Source: Protostelium mycophagum (Eukaryota > Evosea > Variosea > Protosteliida > Protosteliaceae). From it: 64,000 nt of DNA. Below the pieces are notes generated by a model that was given only the letters and a program-made list of their open reading frames with translations, was not told where the DNA came from and did not search any database. A program made the position numbers and the translations under genes. The number at the start of each line of letters is the position of its first letter. The first letter of the stretch is position 1. The stretch covers positions 1 to 64,000 of the forward strand of contig MZNV01002721.1 of the NCBI GenBank assembly GCA_002081555.1. The letters are read 5' to 3'. Of the stretch, positions 52,201 through 62,640 are shown piece after piece.

Positions 52201-55200
52201 AACTGCAATTCAAAAAATAAACCAGAATATTCTGTCTGGCGAATCCGAGTTGACATGTGACAGCGTAACGTCTTCCGTAATAATTATGCCTTTACCGATG
52301 GAGGAGCGTTATATTCCCTGAGTTCAGATGGGAGTTTATACTTAAATATTACCGACACCGAGTTTGTCGAAAATACTGCCGGTTCTATTGGTCAGTTTTC
52401 CTCGAATTTTCATCTAAATTTGAGGATTCTAAAAATAGATTCAGGGGGAGGGATGTACATCATCGGGGGTTATTCTTCAATGTACATGACGGGTTGTAGA
52501 TGGATACGCAACTCTGTACAAGACAACTCTGGTGGAGGCGCAGCGTTCAGGATGTCATCTGGGTCCATTTTGATAGAAAACTCCGATATCTCCGGAAATT
52601 ATGCGGGATTTCAGGGAGGAGGGTTACAAGTACGGTTCAGCGAACGAGAACAAGAGGTAATTTTCGAAGAATTTTCATGCAGTACAGAACTGTTTTATAG
52701 CAGCTCCGCTGCAGACACAAACACCCGGTAGAAGATCCAACTTTTTTATCAATTTTAATAATGATAATGTTAATATTAATTAATGATATTTTATTTTTTT
52801 CTCGAAATTATAAAAACAAAATCAAAAATAATTTCCTGAGAAACGGAAAAACGGAAAATTACTGACAGAACAAAAAGCTCACCCTGTACAAATGTGTCTT
52901 CACCAATAATTACGCATTCCTCGGTGCCGGCCTGAGTGTACCCTACTCAGGAGAAAGGATCAACATCACGGGTAATGTCTTTGCGAATAATTCCGCTAAT
53001 ACGGTGGGTCATCTACAATGATATGAATTCATTTAAAAGTGTTTGACATTGACATTCACATATGGTGATTGACATCGACATCGACATGATTGACATTGAC
53101 ATGATTGACATAATGATACTGATGATGACAAGGATGGGGGTGGTCTTAGGGTCATTCTTGGAGGTGGAGGCTCGGAATATAACTTGTATCTGTCCGATTC
53201 CCATTTCCAACAGAACACAAACGGTGGAGCATCTTTCATTACAAACAGAGGGGATAGGTGACATGAACATAATCTATTATACCAGAGATTCAGTTCACGT
53301 GAACATTCTCGATAACTAACGTGTTTGTTACCGTGATTTTGACCCTGTGAATGTTCAGGTACCTTTAGAATTTAGCTCTGATACAAAGAACAGAGCTAAT
53401 ATTTTCATTCAAAACGGGACATTCTTCAACAATGCTGCTGCAGCGCATGGAGGCGCCGCGACGATTTTGGCACAGATGACCACCTACACTTATATCTACA
53501 ACTCTTCATTCTCTCATAATTACGCAAGCGTGAGTCATCATGACGTCACACATTGATGTCCTGATGGTCATCATGACATCATGTCATCACTTTTTGACAT
53601 TTGTAGTTGGATGGTGGGGCTATTTACGCGTCCTCTCAGAGCGATGCCGGAATTTTCATTGAAAATTCGACATTCTACGACAACTCGGCCCATCTGAACG
53701 GGGGAGCTCTTTCTCTGAATCTTCTGAATGCCTCGATGTCAGGGTGCTATTTCGATCAACACAGCAGCATGGCTAGCGGTGGCACGATCTATATCTATTC
53801 AAACGGTATTTAATCCAACATTTGACCACTTATGTCTCTGTGAAAAATGATTATCGTCAATTTCACAGAAAGATGCAAGTTTTTAATTATTTTTTTTTAT
53901 TTTTTGTTTTTTCATTTATTAAAAACTTTCAGTACAAACACCAACCTTCACTGAAATCAACAAAACGAAAATCACATCTGGGAACTCTGCCTCAAACGGT
54001 GGCGGGATCTATATGAATGCTCAGGGCAGTACACTAGATATGATCGATGTCGACATCGTCGACAGCGTGTCGACGCTTGGGGGTGGTCTGAATGTCGACA
54101 AGTCGGAGAGGTTGACAATCAATACTTGTACATTCATAGGGAATTCGGCCACTACGGGAGGGGGTTTGATGACGTCATCAGGCACCAGCACCAGCTTGAT
54201 AAACACGAAATTTCGCAGAAATCTCGCGAAGACGACGGGAGGAGGCTTCTACACTACCAGTGTAGATACAGGTAAGGGCTCTGAGGATTTGAATGAAAAG
54301 TTCACATCTGTACAGATGTAGCATCTTGTGAATTTGTCGACAATAATGCGGTCACTGGTGGGGGCATATATACTACCCAGGCAATATACATAAGGACGTC
54401 GACATTTTTTAACAATACCGCACAAGAATCTGGAGGGATCCACGTACAATCGACAAATTCACAAGGGTCATCCATATCGATATTGACAAGGAGAGACGAT
54501 GCCACGTCACCACGCGTGTATTCGTCGACATTCACACGGAACAGCGCATCTATTTTTGGAGGTAAACTTGTCGATTTTTATACTAAATATGTACCACCAA
54601 AATATTTCGCCTTCAGAAATAGTAAGAGACCAAGTTTCGCAACAATTGTAGTGGATTTAAATGCCTTTTGCCTCTTATCGATGTGACATAGGTGCGATGG
54701 GCTTGCAGTATAGTATGATATCTCAGGTTGGGAACAACACATTCCGAAACAACAGAGCCCCCTCGGGTGCCTCTATCCGCGCCAGTAGTGATATCTCACT
54801 CCAAGACAATGATTTCAAAGACGATATCTCAGAACGTGGTCAGGCCGTGTACATAGACCGCGACGTCAGAGTATGTCACGTGTCAAAACTGTCAGAATGA
54901 CATGTGCAGGTCACTTCCCTCCGCAACAATTACAACGGGGAGTCCGTCCATATTTTGGCAACGGCGAATCCTTTCATTGAATCACAGAACGAGTACCCGC
55001 CTTCACTAGCTTGTAATGGGACGATCAAAAACGTCACCTCTACGTCTTATTACTGTGATACGAGGTACGTGAAGAATTGATGTGCCTTCTTGTATTTGTG
55101 GACTATTAATTCAAACATTGGAAGCATGATTTTATGCATTTCAGTACCGCGGCTTTGCCGCACAGATTTATTGGTAGTTTTCGCCACAAAGCCTTGCATT

Positions 55201-57510
55201 GCAGCTTTGCCGCATGTGGCAGAGCAAAATGCACAACTACATTCTAAAAAAGACTTAATCATTCTACAGCGTGGTGAGCCAACCATCTGGCGTTTCCCCA
55301 GTCATCATCATTGTGGCAGTATTAATTCCCATAATGATGTTGATGTTACTCGGCATAATTGCCTTCCTTCTGTACAGAAACTACCAGAGGCGTCGAAGAG
55401 ATGACTTAGAACTAACGGTAATCATTCATTTGACATATATCTTATCTTGTTATGAAATAAATAATCGTCGAAGTCACAGCGCATACAAAACTTTCCCAAA
55501 TAAATAATTATTTTCATCACGGAATTTATTCGTGATTCTATATCTGCAAAACTTTGTGACTTGGACAATTGAACTTTGCCGTAAATCCAAAAAGTATCTT
55601 AAGAGAAGGATTGTGAGATGACCTGATGAGACTCTAGAATATGTTGGACAGCCTCATCTTGCATGATGTGGAAGTCGGATCAGGTGAATGTTTAATCGAA
55701 ATTTAAATTTTGACAATAACTAAAGGTGAACATTAATTGAATATTTCACAGTGATCGGTATGGGATATTTCGGCCAAGTGAGGCGGGGGAAATGGTCAGT
55801 GACGTCATCATATCATCATCATCGAGGACGACACGTCATCATGTTCTATTTTTGGAAAATGACACGTCATCAGGCAGGGAAGTGATGTGGCATTGAAGAG
55901 TTTATTGACTTCGGATGAATTGGAGTTGAGGAAATTCAAAGACGAAATCAGATTGGTCAGGTGTGCTCTCAGATGTATTTATTATTTTATTATTATTATA
56001 TAAAATAAATGATTTGCCGCATGAATTACACTTTCAATACACGCACACAGGCCATAATAATTATAATTAAATCGACAATTACCAAAAATAGTTTTCATTT
56101 TGACCTATGCAGCACATTGAATCACCCAAATGTAGTGAGGATGTTTGGAATGTATGTATTTGAGGACAGTACTTACATGGTATTGGAATTTGTCGACAAG
56201 GGCTCTGTCGACAGGTGAGTGATGACGTCATCCGATTTTTCTGACAGATGACAGGTACTTGATACATAATGCCGGTGATGTAACAGACAATAATCTGACA
56301 GTGATGGTTTATGACGTTGTCAAGGTAACCATGATCACAAAAATCCTTTTATGTATATTTTTTGGCTCTACCAATATGCGTTGGAAGGGTTTTATTTGAA
56401 TACAACTACCTGGCGTAAAGAGTGTCAGATAATTGATGATGTACAGGGGATGATGTATCTACAAGCACAAGGAATACTTCACAGGTATTGATATCTACTC
56501 CTTAGTTTCTAATCAAGATAGGGATCTTGCCGCTCGAAATTTGCTTCTCAACGCACAAAATCAAGTCAAGGTAATTTTGAGATGGCCACAAAAATTCAAA
56601 AAGTCCAAAATAATTCCAAAAAAATCCAAAAAAATCCAAAAAAAATATCTGAAAATTCATGTTTTCACAAAAAAAAGTGTTCCTAAAGGAAACGAAAATT
56701 CACTGAAATTTCCAGATCTCCGATTTTGGACTTAGTAGGAGGGACGACCACTACAGCCTCAAAAAAGAGAACCCGCTCCCGTATAGATGGGCCCCTCCAG
56801 AATCTATATCTACACAGCAGTGGACTACCCAATCTGATGTGTGGAGTTTTGCAGTCTGCGCGTGGTGAGTCATTTCGACGAATTTTTTTAGTGTGAGATA
56901 TTAATTCTATTTCACTAAAAAATATTTTTTGTTTTCATTAGATATTTTTGATGTTTTTTGTGTATTATTGATATTTTCAGGGAGATTTATTCGCTCGGCA
57001 AGGGTAAAAACTTGAATTCTCCGTGAATATGTAAAATTTTTATTTCTAAGTAAACGACAGTTCCATACAGCGGGAAGACTACCAAAGAAGCAATCGATTT
57101 CGTACTGGGAGGAGGGAGATTAGAAAAGCCATTCAGGTGGATGAGATATCATATCGACATGTCACATATCATGACATGTCGACAGATGTACAGAGGAGAT
57201 GTGGGAGATCTTGATGCAATGCTTCTGCGAAATTCCAAAAAAGAGATTTAAATTCCACAACATTTACCAAGAGATGCAAAATACCTTCCCGAAGATCTTG
57301 CAGCCTTGCTTAGAAAATGATCAGGTACGTTTTTCAGATCCTGTACATGTGATGACGTCATCGCAGATAGAAATCGACGTGACCCCCGTATCTACAGCGG
57401 ATTCACCGAGTGGGCAACAGCTTTTATACCGGCCAGCCAAGTCGGATGTGATGTACGAGGCTGACTCTTCGGCGGGCGAATATAATGACAAAACACTCAT
57501 GTATGAATAA
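49277..57510 (+). CDS. Beta-helix receptor tyrosine kinase
   Basis: A large spliced gene. It starts MRRNPLLIYSLLFILFQTCF (signal peptide). 49400-55070 encodes a long parallel beta-helix ectodomain with many repeats of the type GGAI...FxxN (DGGALHMLDS, IYNSTFENNY, SGGGMYIIGG, DGGAIYASSQ, LNGGALSLNLL). The pattern is like polymorphic membrane proteins and Asn/Ser-rich adhesive stalks. One membrane helix spans about 55303-55377 (VIIIVAVLIPIMMLMLLGII), with a basic stop (YRNYQRRRRDD). The kinase has a Gly loop IGMGYFGQVRRGKW, the VAxK lysine in DVALKSLL, HRDLAARN split by an intron at 56486-56520, DFGLSRR, and RWAPPES, with SDVWSFAVCAWEIYSLGK. HRDLAARN plus RWAPPES indicates tyrosine specificity. 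The tail contains YxxP-like and acidic Tyr sites. All catalytic residues I can place are intact. Confidence 0.9.
53040..53130. repeat. GACATT-type microsatellite in an intron
   Basis: An imperfect run of 6-base units such as GACATT, GACATC and GATTGACAT fills this part of an intron in the receptor kinase gene. It is probably a simple-sequence expansion. It contains no splice signals of its own that I can see. Confidence 0.7.
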
Positions 57511-57587
57511 AATGACATAATGACATGAGATGACAGCCGAATTTAATTGAGGCGAGCTTTGTGAATATCTGTCCATCGTTCCGCATT

Positions 57588-60271
57588 TCAATCGGGTCTG
57601 ATCACATCGATGACGTCTTGGGTTGGAGTGACATCTGTGGTGCTATTCATGCCCAAACTCACGCATGCACTCCAAAAAGTGTTTACAGTATATGGTAACC
57701 TCCAAGCTGTGAATAAATTGTTTTCTGTAGTGATAGTCCCTGGCGTCCAGATACTGTCAAGGAAATTATTCACAGGCTGCAAATTGCTGTGGTGATTATT
57801 GTCACAGGCTTTAAACCTACATCAGGTGATGCAAAAGCAACTCTGTTTGCATCCTGTAATAAATACGCACATATCGATTCGCTCGCGTTTCTTAAAGTAA
57901 GAAAGCCTCTATGGTTGTGTATTAGGTGTTACTTTTTTGTGTGCTTGAACCCACCCCCATATTTGCTTCCGTGTTAGTCCAGTCTTTTGCTCCAGCTCAC
58001 TCAATTGTTGTGGGGTGAAATTCGTGCCTATCTTTGTTATCTGCCGTCTACAACGTTGTAGAGATGTTACCTTTGAATTCAGATTTCAACAGGGCAACAA
58101 CCGCCGGTGAATGCCTGTGTCCCTGAAATCTCTTAGAAAATTCAATCTACAATCTGACAAAACTGACCTTTCCAAGTGTATTTGGTGCAGAGCCAGGAGT
58201 AGAGGCGACCTTTTGCTTCTGAAAAACTTTAGATGCAATCACTTCTCGATATCACTTCACCTTTTCAAGGTCCTTCTGCATGTTCATGGGCAAATCATCT
58301 TGCTGAATTCCACTTAGAAATTTCACTATTTCCAGGAAATTCAAAAAAAATTTGCAAGGCGACTCACCGTAGTTTCTTGTTCTTTTGATCTCTGGGAAGA
58401 TTCAATGCTCCTCTTTCGGCCCCATGTGAAGTTATCTGAGGCCGGGGGTGTGGTTATGTTTTCGTCTGCGTGTTGTACACTGGTGGGAGTTGTGGTGGCG
58501 GAATGTGACACCTCATGAGGTGGCGGTGATGAGACCGGTGTCTGAAATTTCTCAGATGAATTTTCATGGGAAATTTCCCGGAAATTTCACCTCTCTTCTT
58601 TCGAGTGACGATACGATGTCTTTGTTGATTTCTTTTAGTTTCTGCATAACTTCCTCGCCACTGTAACTCTTCTCGTCCTCGATTTGTTCATACAATTTGA
58701 GATATATATTTTTGGTGATCTACAATTGTCACCTCATAAATCTACAACGAGACAAGAGACGAAACGAACCTTTCTGGCGTGATTCGCATTGGGCTCGTCC
58801 TGGCTTGGTTTCGGCCTCCATGCGAGTTGTTCCTCCAACTTGAAGATCTATTCTCTTCAACAAATTTAAATTTTCAACATGAAAATTTTTCCAAATAAAA
58901 ACCTACCTTCTTTTCATACATATTCGTTATCTCCCCCTCCTCCCTCTCATATGTTCGACCCCGCTCAAATCCTGATAATTTCAGATTTTTTTTGCCCATT
59001 ATGGGACCGTTGTAGACGAACCTATCCTCTCCCATTCCTCTTCCTTCCTTTTCCTCTCTCGATCCATTTCCGGCTATTTTTGGCTCAGATTTTTCGACGA
59101 AATTTCGATGAAATTTCGTGGAATTATCTCGTACCTTTTCTGTTTTTTCTGGAGCAGTTTGGGGCACAAAAGTTCCACTCTTTGCCTCCTCCAATTTCCT
59201 TTCGTAAAATTTCTTCTGTTCGCTGAAATTCTTTGCCATCTCATAAATGCGCCATTCCAGCGCGATCTTTTCCGTGAATGGCTGTACACGTCATCATTCT
59301 TTCGAGTTTAGAAGAATGTAGATGCACTGTACTTACGTCTGTGTCCGCTGAATTGGACGCGTCCGGAGTTGGAATCGAAACATCGTACTCAAAACTTGAA
59401 GGATCAACATTTTCGGTTGTATTTGCAGGTGTATTCGATGTTGTATTTGCAGGTGTATTCGATGTTGTATTTGCAGGTGCAATTGTACTTGTAGTTGTAG
59501 GTGCAATTGTAGTTGTAGGTGCAGTTGTACTTGTAGGTGCAGTTGTAGATGTCTTATTTGTCGGATCATTTGGAGTTATATTTGTGGAGGCTTGTCCCTG
59601 GAGTGCCGCCTCCGCCCGCTTTCTCTTCCGTACCTCTTTCTGGATCTCATTCTGCACCCATGTCTTTATCTTATTCGCAGGGAGCCCGGTGTTTTTCATC
59701 AGCAGCTCCACCTCTTCACTCGTCCATCTCTTGCCTTTATACATGTGACGCATCCACTTCACGGCTTGTTCTGGAAGTCGTTTTCGGGCACCTCCTGATC
59801 TTTTGATGGGCTGTGTGGCGGATTCTGCGCTGGCGGTGGATGATGGGTTTGTGGACTGTACATTTTAAATGGAGAAGCGAAATGTTGAGACAGATCGAGT
59901 TGGCAACAATTGGAATGATTTATGTTGATCTAGCTTTTCGTTGCAAACAGTGATATGATGAGCGCAAGGATGTATTTACCTCTGAAACAGGCGTACTTTG
60001 TTGTGTCACCTGTGATTTCTCATTTTCTTGGGTGTCTTCAGTTATGACGCTTGCTTCTGTCTTTGTGGGATCTTGCACAACAACTCCCTCAGTCTTTACC
60101 ACCGGATTCAACTGCAACTTTCAGATTTGAGTCTAATTTCGAGAAACACACTGGCGGTTGTTGTGTCGCGATGATTCTGTGCTCCTCTTCCTCATCCTCT
60201 TCATCTGTCGAGAATAGATCATCCTCATCCGATTCCGCCTCGACCTTTATGGGCTGTGGATTGGCGCTCAT
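57588..60271 (-). CDS. Homeodomain protein with two homeobox-like segments
   Basis: It starts MSANPQPIKVEAESDEDDLF with a strongly acidic N-terminus. The first homeodomain, near 59620-59790, reads WMRHMYKGKRWTSEEVELLM, NTGLPANKIKTWVQNEIQKE and VRKRKRAEAA; WVQN replaces the usual WFQN, and the basic arm is at the end. A Thr/Pro/Asn/Ala-rich repeat tract follows (59417-59570), then coiled segments (YSGEEVMQKLKEINKD). Near 57980-58060 a second segment reads TKIGTNFTPQQLSELEQKTG followed by LTRKQIWGWVQAHKK, also homeodomain-like. The C-terminal exon is hydrophobic and ends DVIDVIRPD. The protein is likely a DNA-binding transcription regulator. In-frame codons exist upstream of the chosen ATG, so a slightly longer start is possible. 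The stop is 77 bp from the convergent kinase stop. Confidence 0.7.
59417..59570. repeat. Coding minisatellite, Thr/Pro/Ala/Asn tract
   Basis: On the plus strand a 24-base unit (GTTGTATTTGCAGGTGTATT plus four bases) occurs twice and then degrades into 12-18 base variants with GTTGTAGGTGCA. On the minus strand this encodes the NTTSNTPA-type linker of the homeodomain protein. The even multiple of three keeps the frame, so length can vary without breaking the gene. Confidence 0.75.
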
Positions 60272-60396
60272 CTTTGTTGTTGATTGAATTTTCAGTTGGA
60301 TGCGTAAACCCAGCTTTTGGAGAGAACGGCTGGTTGTAGTTTGCATTAAAATATTATATAAATAAAACATATTTTGCTTTTCTCTTTATGATATCA

Positions 60397-62218
60397 TCAA
60401 TATCTTCCACCGCGGCCCCCTCTACCCCCTCTTCCACCTCTACCTCCCCCCCTGTTGTCATGGTGATACCCGGGGGTCGCCAACGCCTTCTTCACCGCCT
60501 CGCACAACTTGTGACAGACCTCCTGCTGCGTTGGCACTTTCAACTTGAGGATCTCATAGTATGAGCCGTAATGTTTCGCCTCGCGCACACGCTTGACGGC
60601 GTCTTTGAGGTTCGCCTCCATCTCTGCAGTTGGGAAACCCAAGTTGTCGTCGTACCGAGCACAAATGTCTGCAAAGGACATGCCTTGGGGTTTTGCGATG
60701 TCGATGAACAAGACCTGGATCCTCTCAGCGTCATGAACGATAGGAATTTCGTCGAAATTTCACCTGAAAAGCTAGGAGATTTCTGGACACAGCCGTAGCG
60801 TCGAAGGTCGTGTTGATGCGGGTTTGTGGGCTTGTCTGCTGGTCGGCAAGTTCAGGGTTAGTCTTCAGGTACCACATCACGTTCCTCGCGTTGGACTCGT
60901 CTATATATGCACCTGACACTTGTTCCCAAGTCCATTGTTGGCTGACCGTGAGGAGCGCAAGCCATTCTCCAACGTTTGGAGTGTTCTACAACGGGTCATT
61001 AAAATTTCAGAGAAATTCAGAATAAATCACCTTTTTGTCGCGAACGTTGACGTCGTTGACAAAATCTCCGATGGATTTCTCCACATCTTCACGGAGCTTT
61101 GGGACATTCTCCACGGCCCATAAGAATAATCTATGTATGAAAAAAAAGCCTTGCAAAGCTCTTTCGCTGGCAAATTTTTGTCCGTTCATAAACATCACTA
61201 CTGTGGAGTTTAACAATTTCGGCAAGACCATGAGACAAGCCTTCGAGAACTGTGAAGCGTCAATTTGAATTTGTAATTTCCCGCCAAAAAGCACTCACCT
61301 CTTTTGTCCCAGCCATGCTGCACATCGAAGCCTCAAATTGGGCCTGGAAGTTCTTGGAAATATTCTTGCCGTCTATGATGAGGGGTAAGAAGTAACTCAG
61401 TGTCTCTCTCATCACCGATTCCACCTTTGAAATTTAAATCGATAAATCTCCCGCCAAAATAATTATAATTTACCTTGCCCGCCTGCACCAAATTGTTATA
61501 GCCTTCCCAAGTCATAAACTCACAAGGAGAAGTTAATTGTGGATTGTGGGGTGTGCCACTCTTGGCTACACCGAACCCCCAGATACTATCGTCCCCATTG
61601 TAGACATCTCTGGTTACGTAACAAGTGAGGTCAGGGTGTGTGTTCTTGGCTTCGGACTTGGAGTCTACGGCCACAGGGGTGGTGGAAAAAGGCGGGAAAG
61701 GCTTGTCGTGAGTGTGCCCGCAGTCTGAACACTTGAAATCGCGCACCATCTTTGACCCGACGGATCCACTTCTTCCGGATCCTTCTTGTAAGAATGAAAC
61801 CAGATTGAGAAGGACAGTTTGGACTGTGTAAGAGGGAGACCAACCGGTGCCCTTCTCGTTGGCCCACTCACGATGTACTTCGGCGAAATCCGAAAAGATG
61901 GAGAGACACACCTGTTGTTGTCAACACCGAATGATGAATCGATCTGTTTACCTTTGTTCCTTTCTTCCCTGGCATGTTAGCACCGACCGAGATGGGGATG
62001 CCACTAGGCATGAACTCTGCACTCGGTGAAATTGCAGGATAAGTAGGAGGGAAGAAAAGGATCACGTGGTAGACGTCACGCTTGACGGTGAAATTACAGT
62101 GCCACTCGAACAAGTTGTCCTCCAAAGGAGCGGCAGACACTGAATCCATCGGATTCATTTGGATCTCCTTAAGATCGGTGCGAAGACGCTTAAGAGCTTT
62201 CAGAGATTGTTGGTCCAT
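60397..62218 (-). CDS. UBC-fold E2-like enzyme with long C-terminal extension and RGG tail
   Basis: The protein starts MDQQSLKALKRLRTDLKEIQ, the usual E2 first helix. The UBC core follows: LEDNLFEWHCNFTVKRDVYH, VILFFPPTYPAISPSAEFMP, and the active-site region GTKVCLSIF with the catalytic Cys and WANEKGTGWSPSYTVQTVLL. Past the core come about 350 more residues: a possible zinc site (FKCSDCGHTH), then DDSIWGFGVAKSGTPHNPQL, ALQGFFFIHRLFLWAVENVP, and a helical end (ICARYDDNLGFPTAEMEANL). It closes with a Gly/Arg tail of RGG repeats typical of RNA-binding or methylated proteins. E2 enzymes carry ubiquitin; the extension resembles no E2 I can name, so this is an unusual member. A usual HPN motif before the Cys is not visible (GANMPGKKGTKVC instead). 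Confidence 0.75.
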
Positions 62219-62640
62219 GCTGTTGTGTTGTGTTGAAGATTTGTGTCTTGGTTGTGATCGATCTTCCGCCATTCAGCGAATGAAAATCGTTCGACGAAAC
62301 GTTTATTGATCTGAGATCTACAACGATCTTCCTCTGTTGAAACTTCCATGAAGTTCGCCGGGCAACAAGGGAGGGTGATGGGTTGTCCAACCTTATCTAC
62401 GATAATAAATAATTGTGGGTGGTTTGTTTTATGGTGAGACTCACGTCGGCACCTCAAGATCAATTTCGATGGTTTTATAACTCAACAAGTGTTCGCATTG
62501 ATATCACTGTACAATCTCATTGTGATAGTTTCATGATGATGTCCACCCCAAATCTCTGAGCACGCATATTATTTTTAATATATGAAAAATCCAAACGCTC
62601 CGTAATCCTGTGACAAATTCTCTGTAAGGCTGGAATAGAA
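62219..62640 (-). other. Upstream of the E2 gene, possible extra exons
   Basis: The minus strand here contains exon-like pieces: a stretch reading KTIEIDLE before a GTGAGT-type donor, then GQPITLPCCPANFMEVSTEE after a TATCGTAG acceptor, then a CGTTGTAG acceptor directly ahead of the E2 first exon. They may be 5' exons of the E2 gene or of a separate small gene. I could not find a clean start, so no CDS is called. Confidence 0.3.

Noticed and set aside
49277-55070. Bacterial or chlamydial origin for the pmp-like repeats
   Set aside because: The exons are interrupted by host-type introns with the shared intron words, and the same protein carries a eukaryotic tyrosine kinase.
55130-55280. Hairpin-rich stretch with GCGGCTTTGCCGC as a possible RNA gene
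   Set aside because: It is a short intronic inverted repeat (5-bp arms), too small for tRNA or snoRNA and without box motifs.
59278-59748. 156-residue Val/Ala/Gly-rich frame on the plus strand
   Set aside because: It is the antisense of the Thr/Pro-rich linker and homeodomain exon of the minus-strand gene.
9034-62325. CRISPR-like array from repeated GTTGTAGAT words
   Set aside because: Copies are irregularly spaced, on both strands, and tied to intron ends; there are no uniform spacers.
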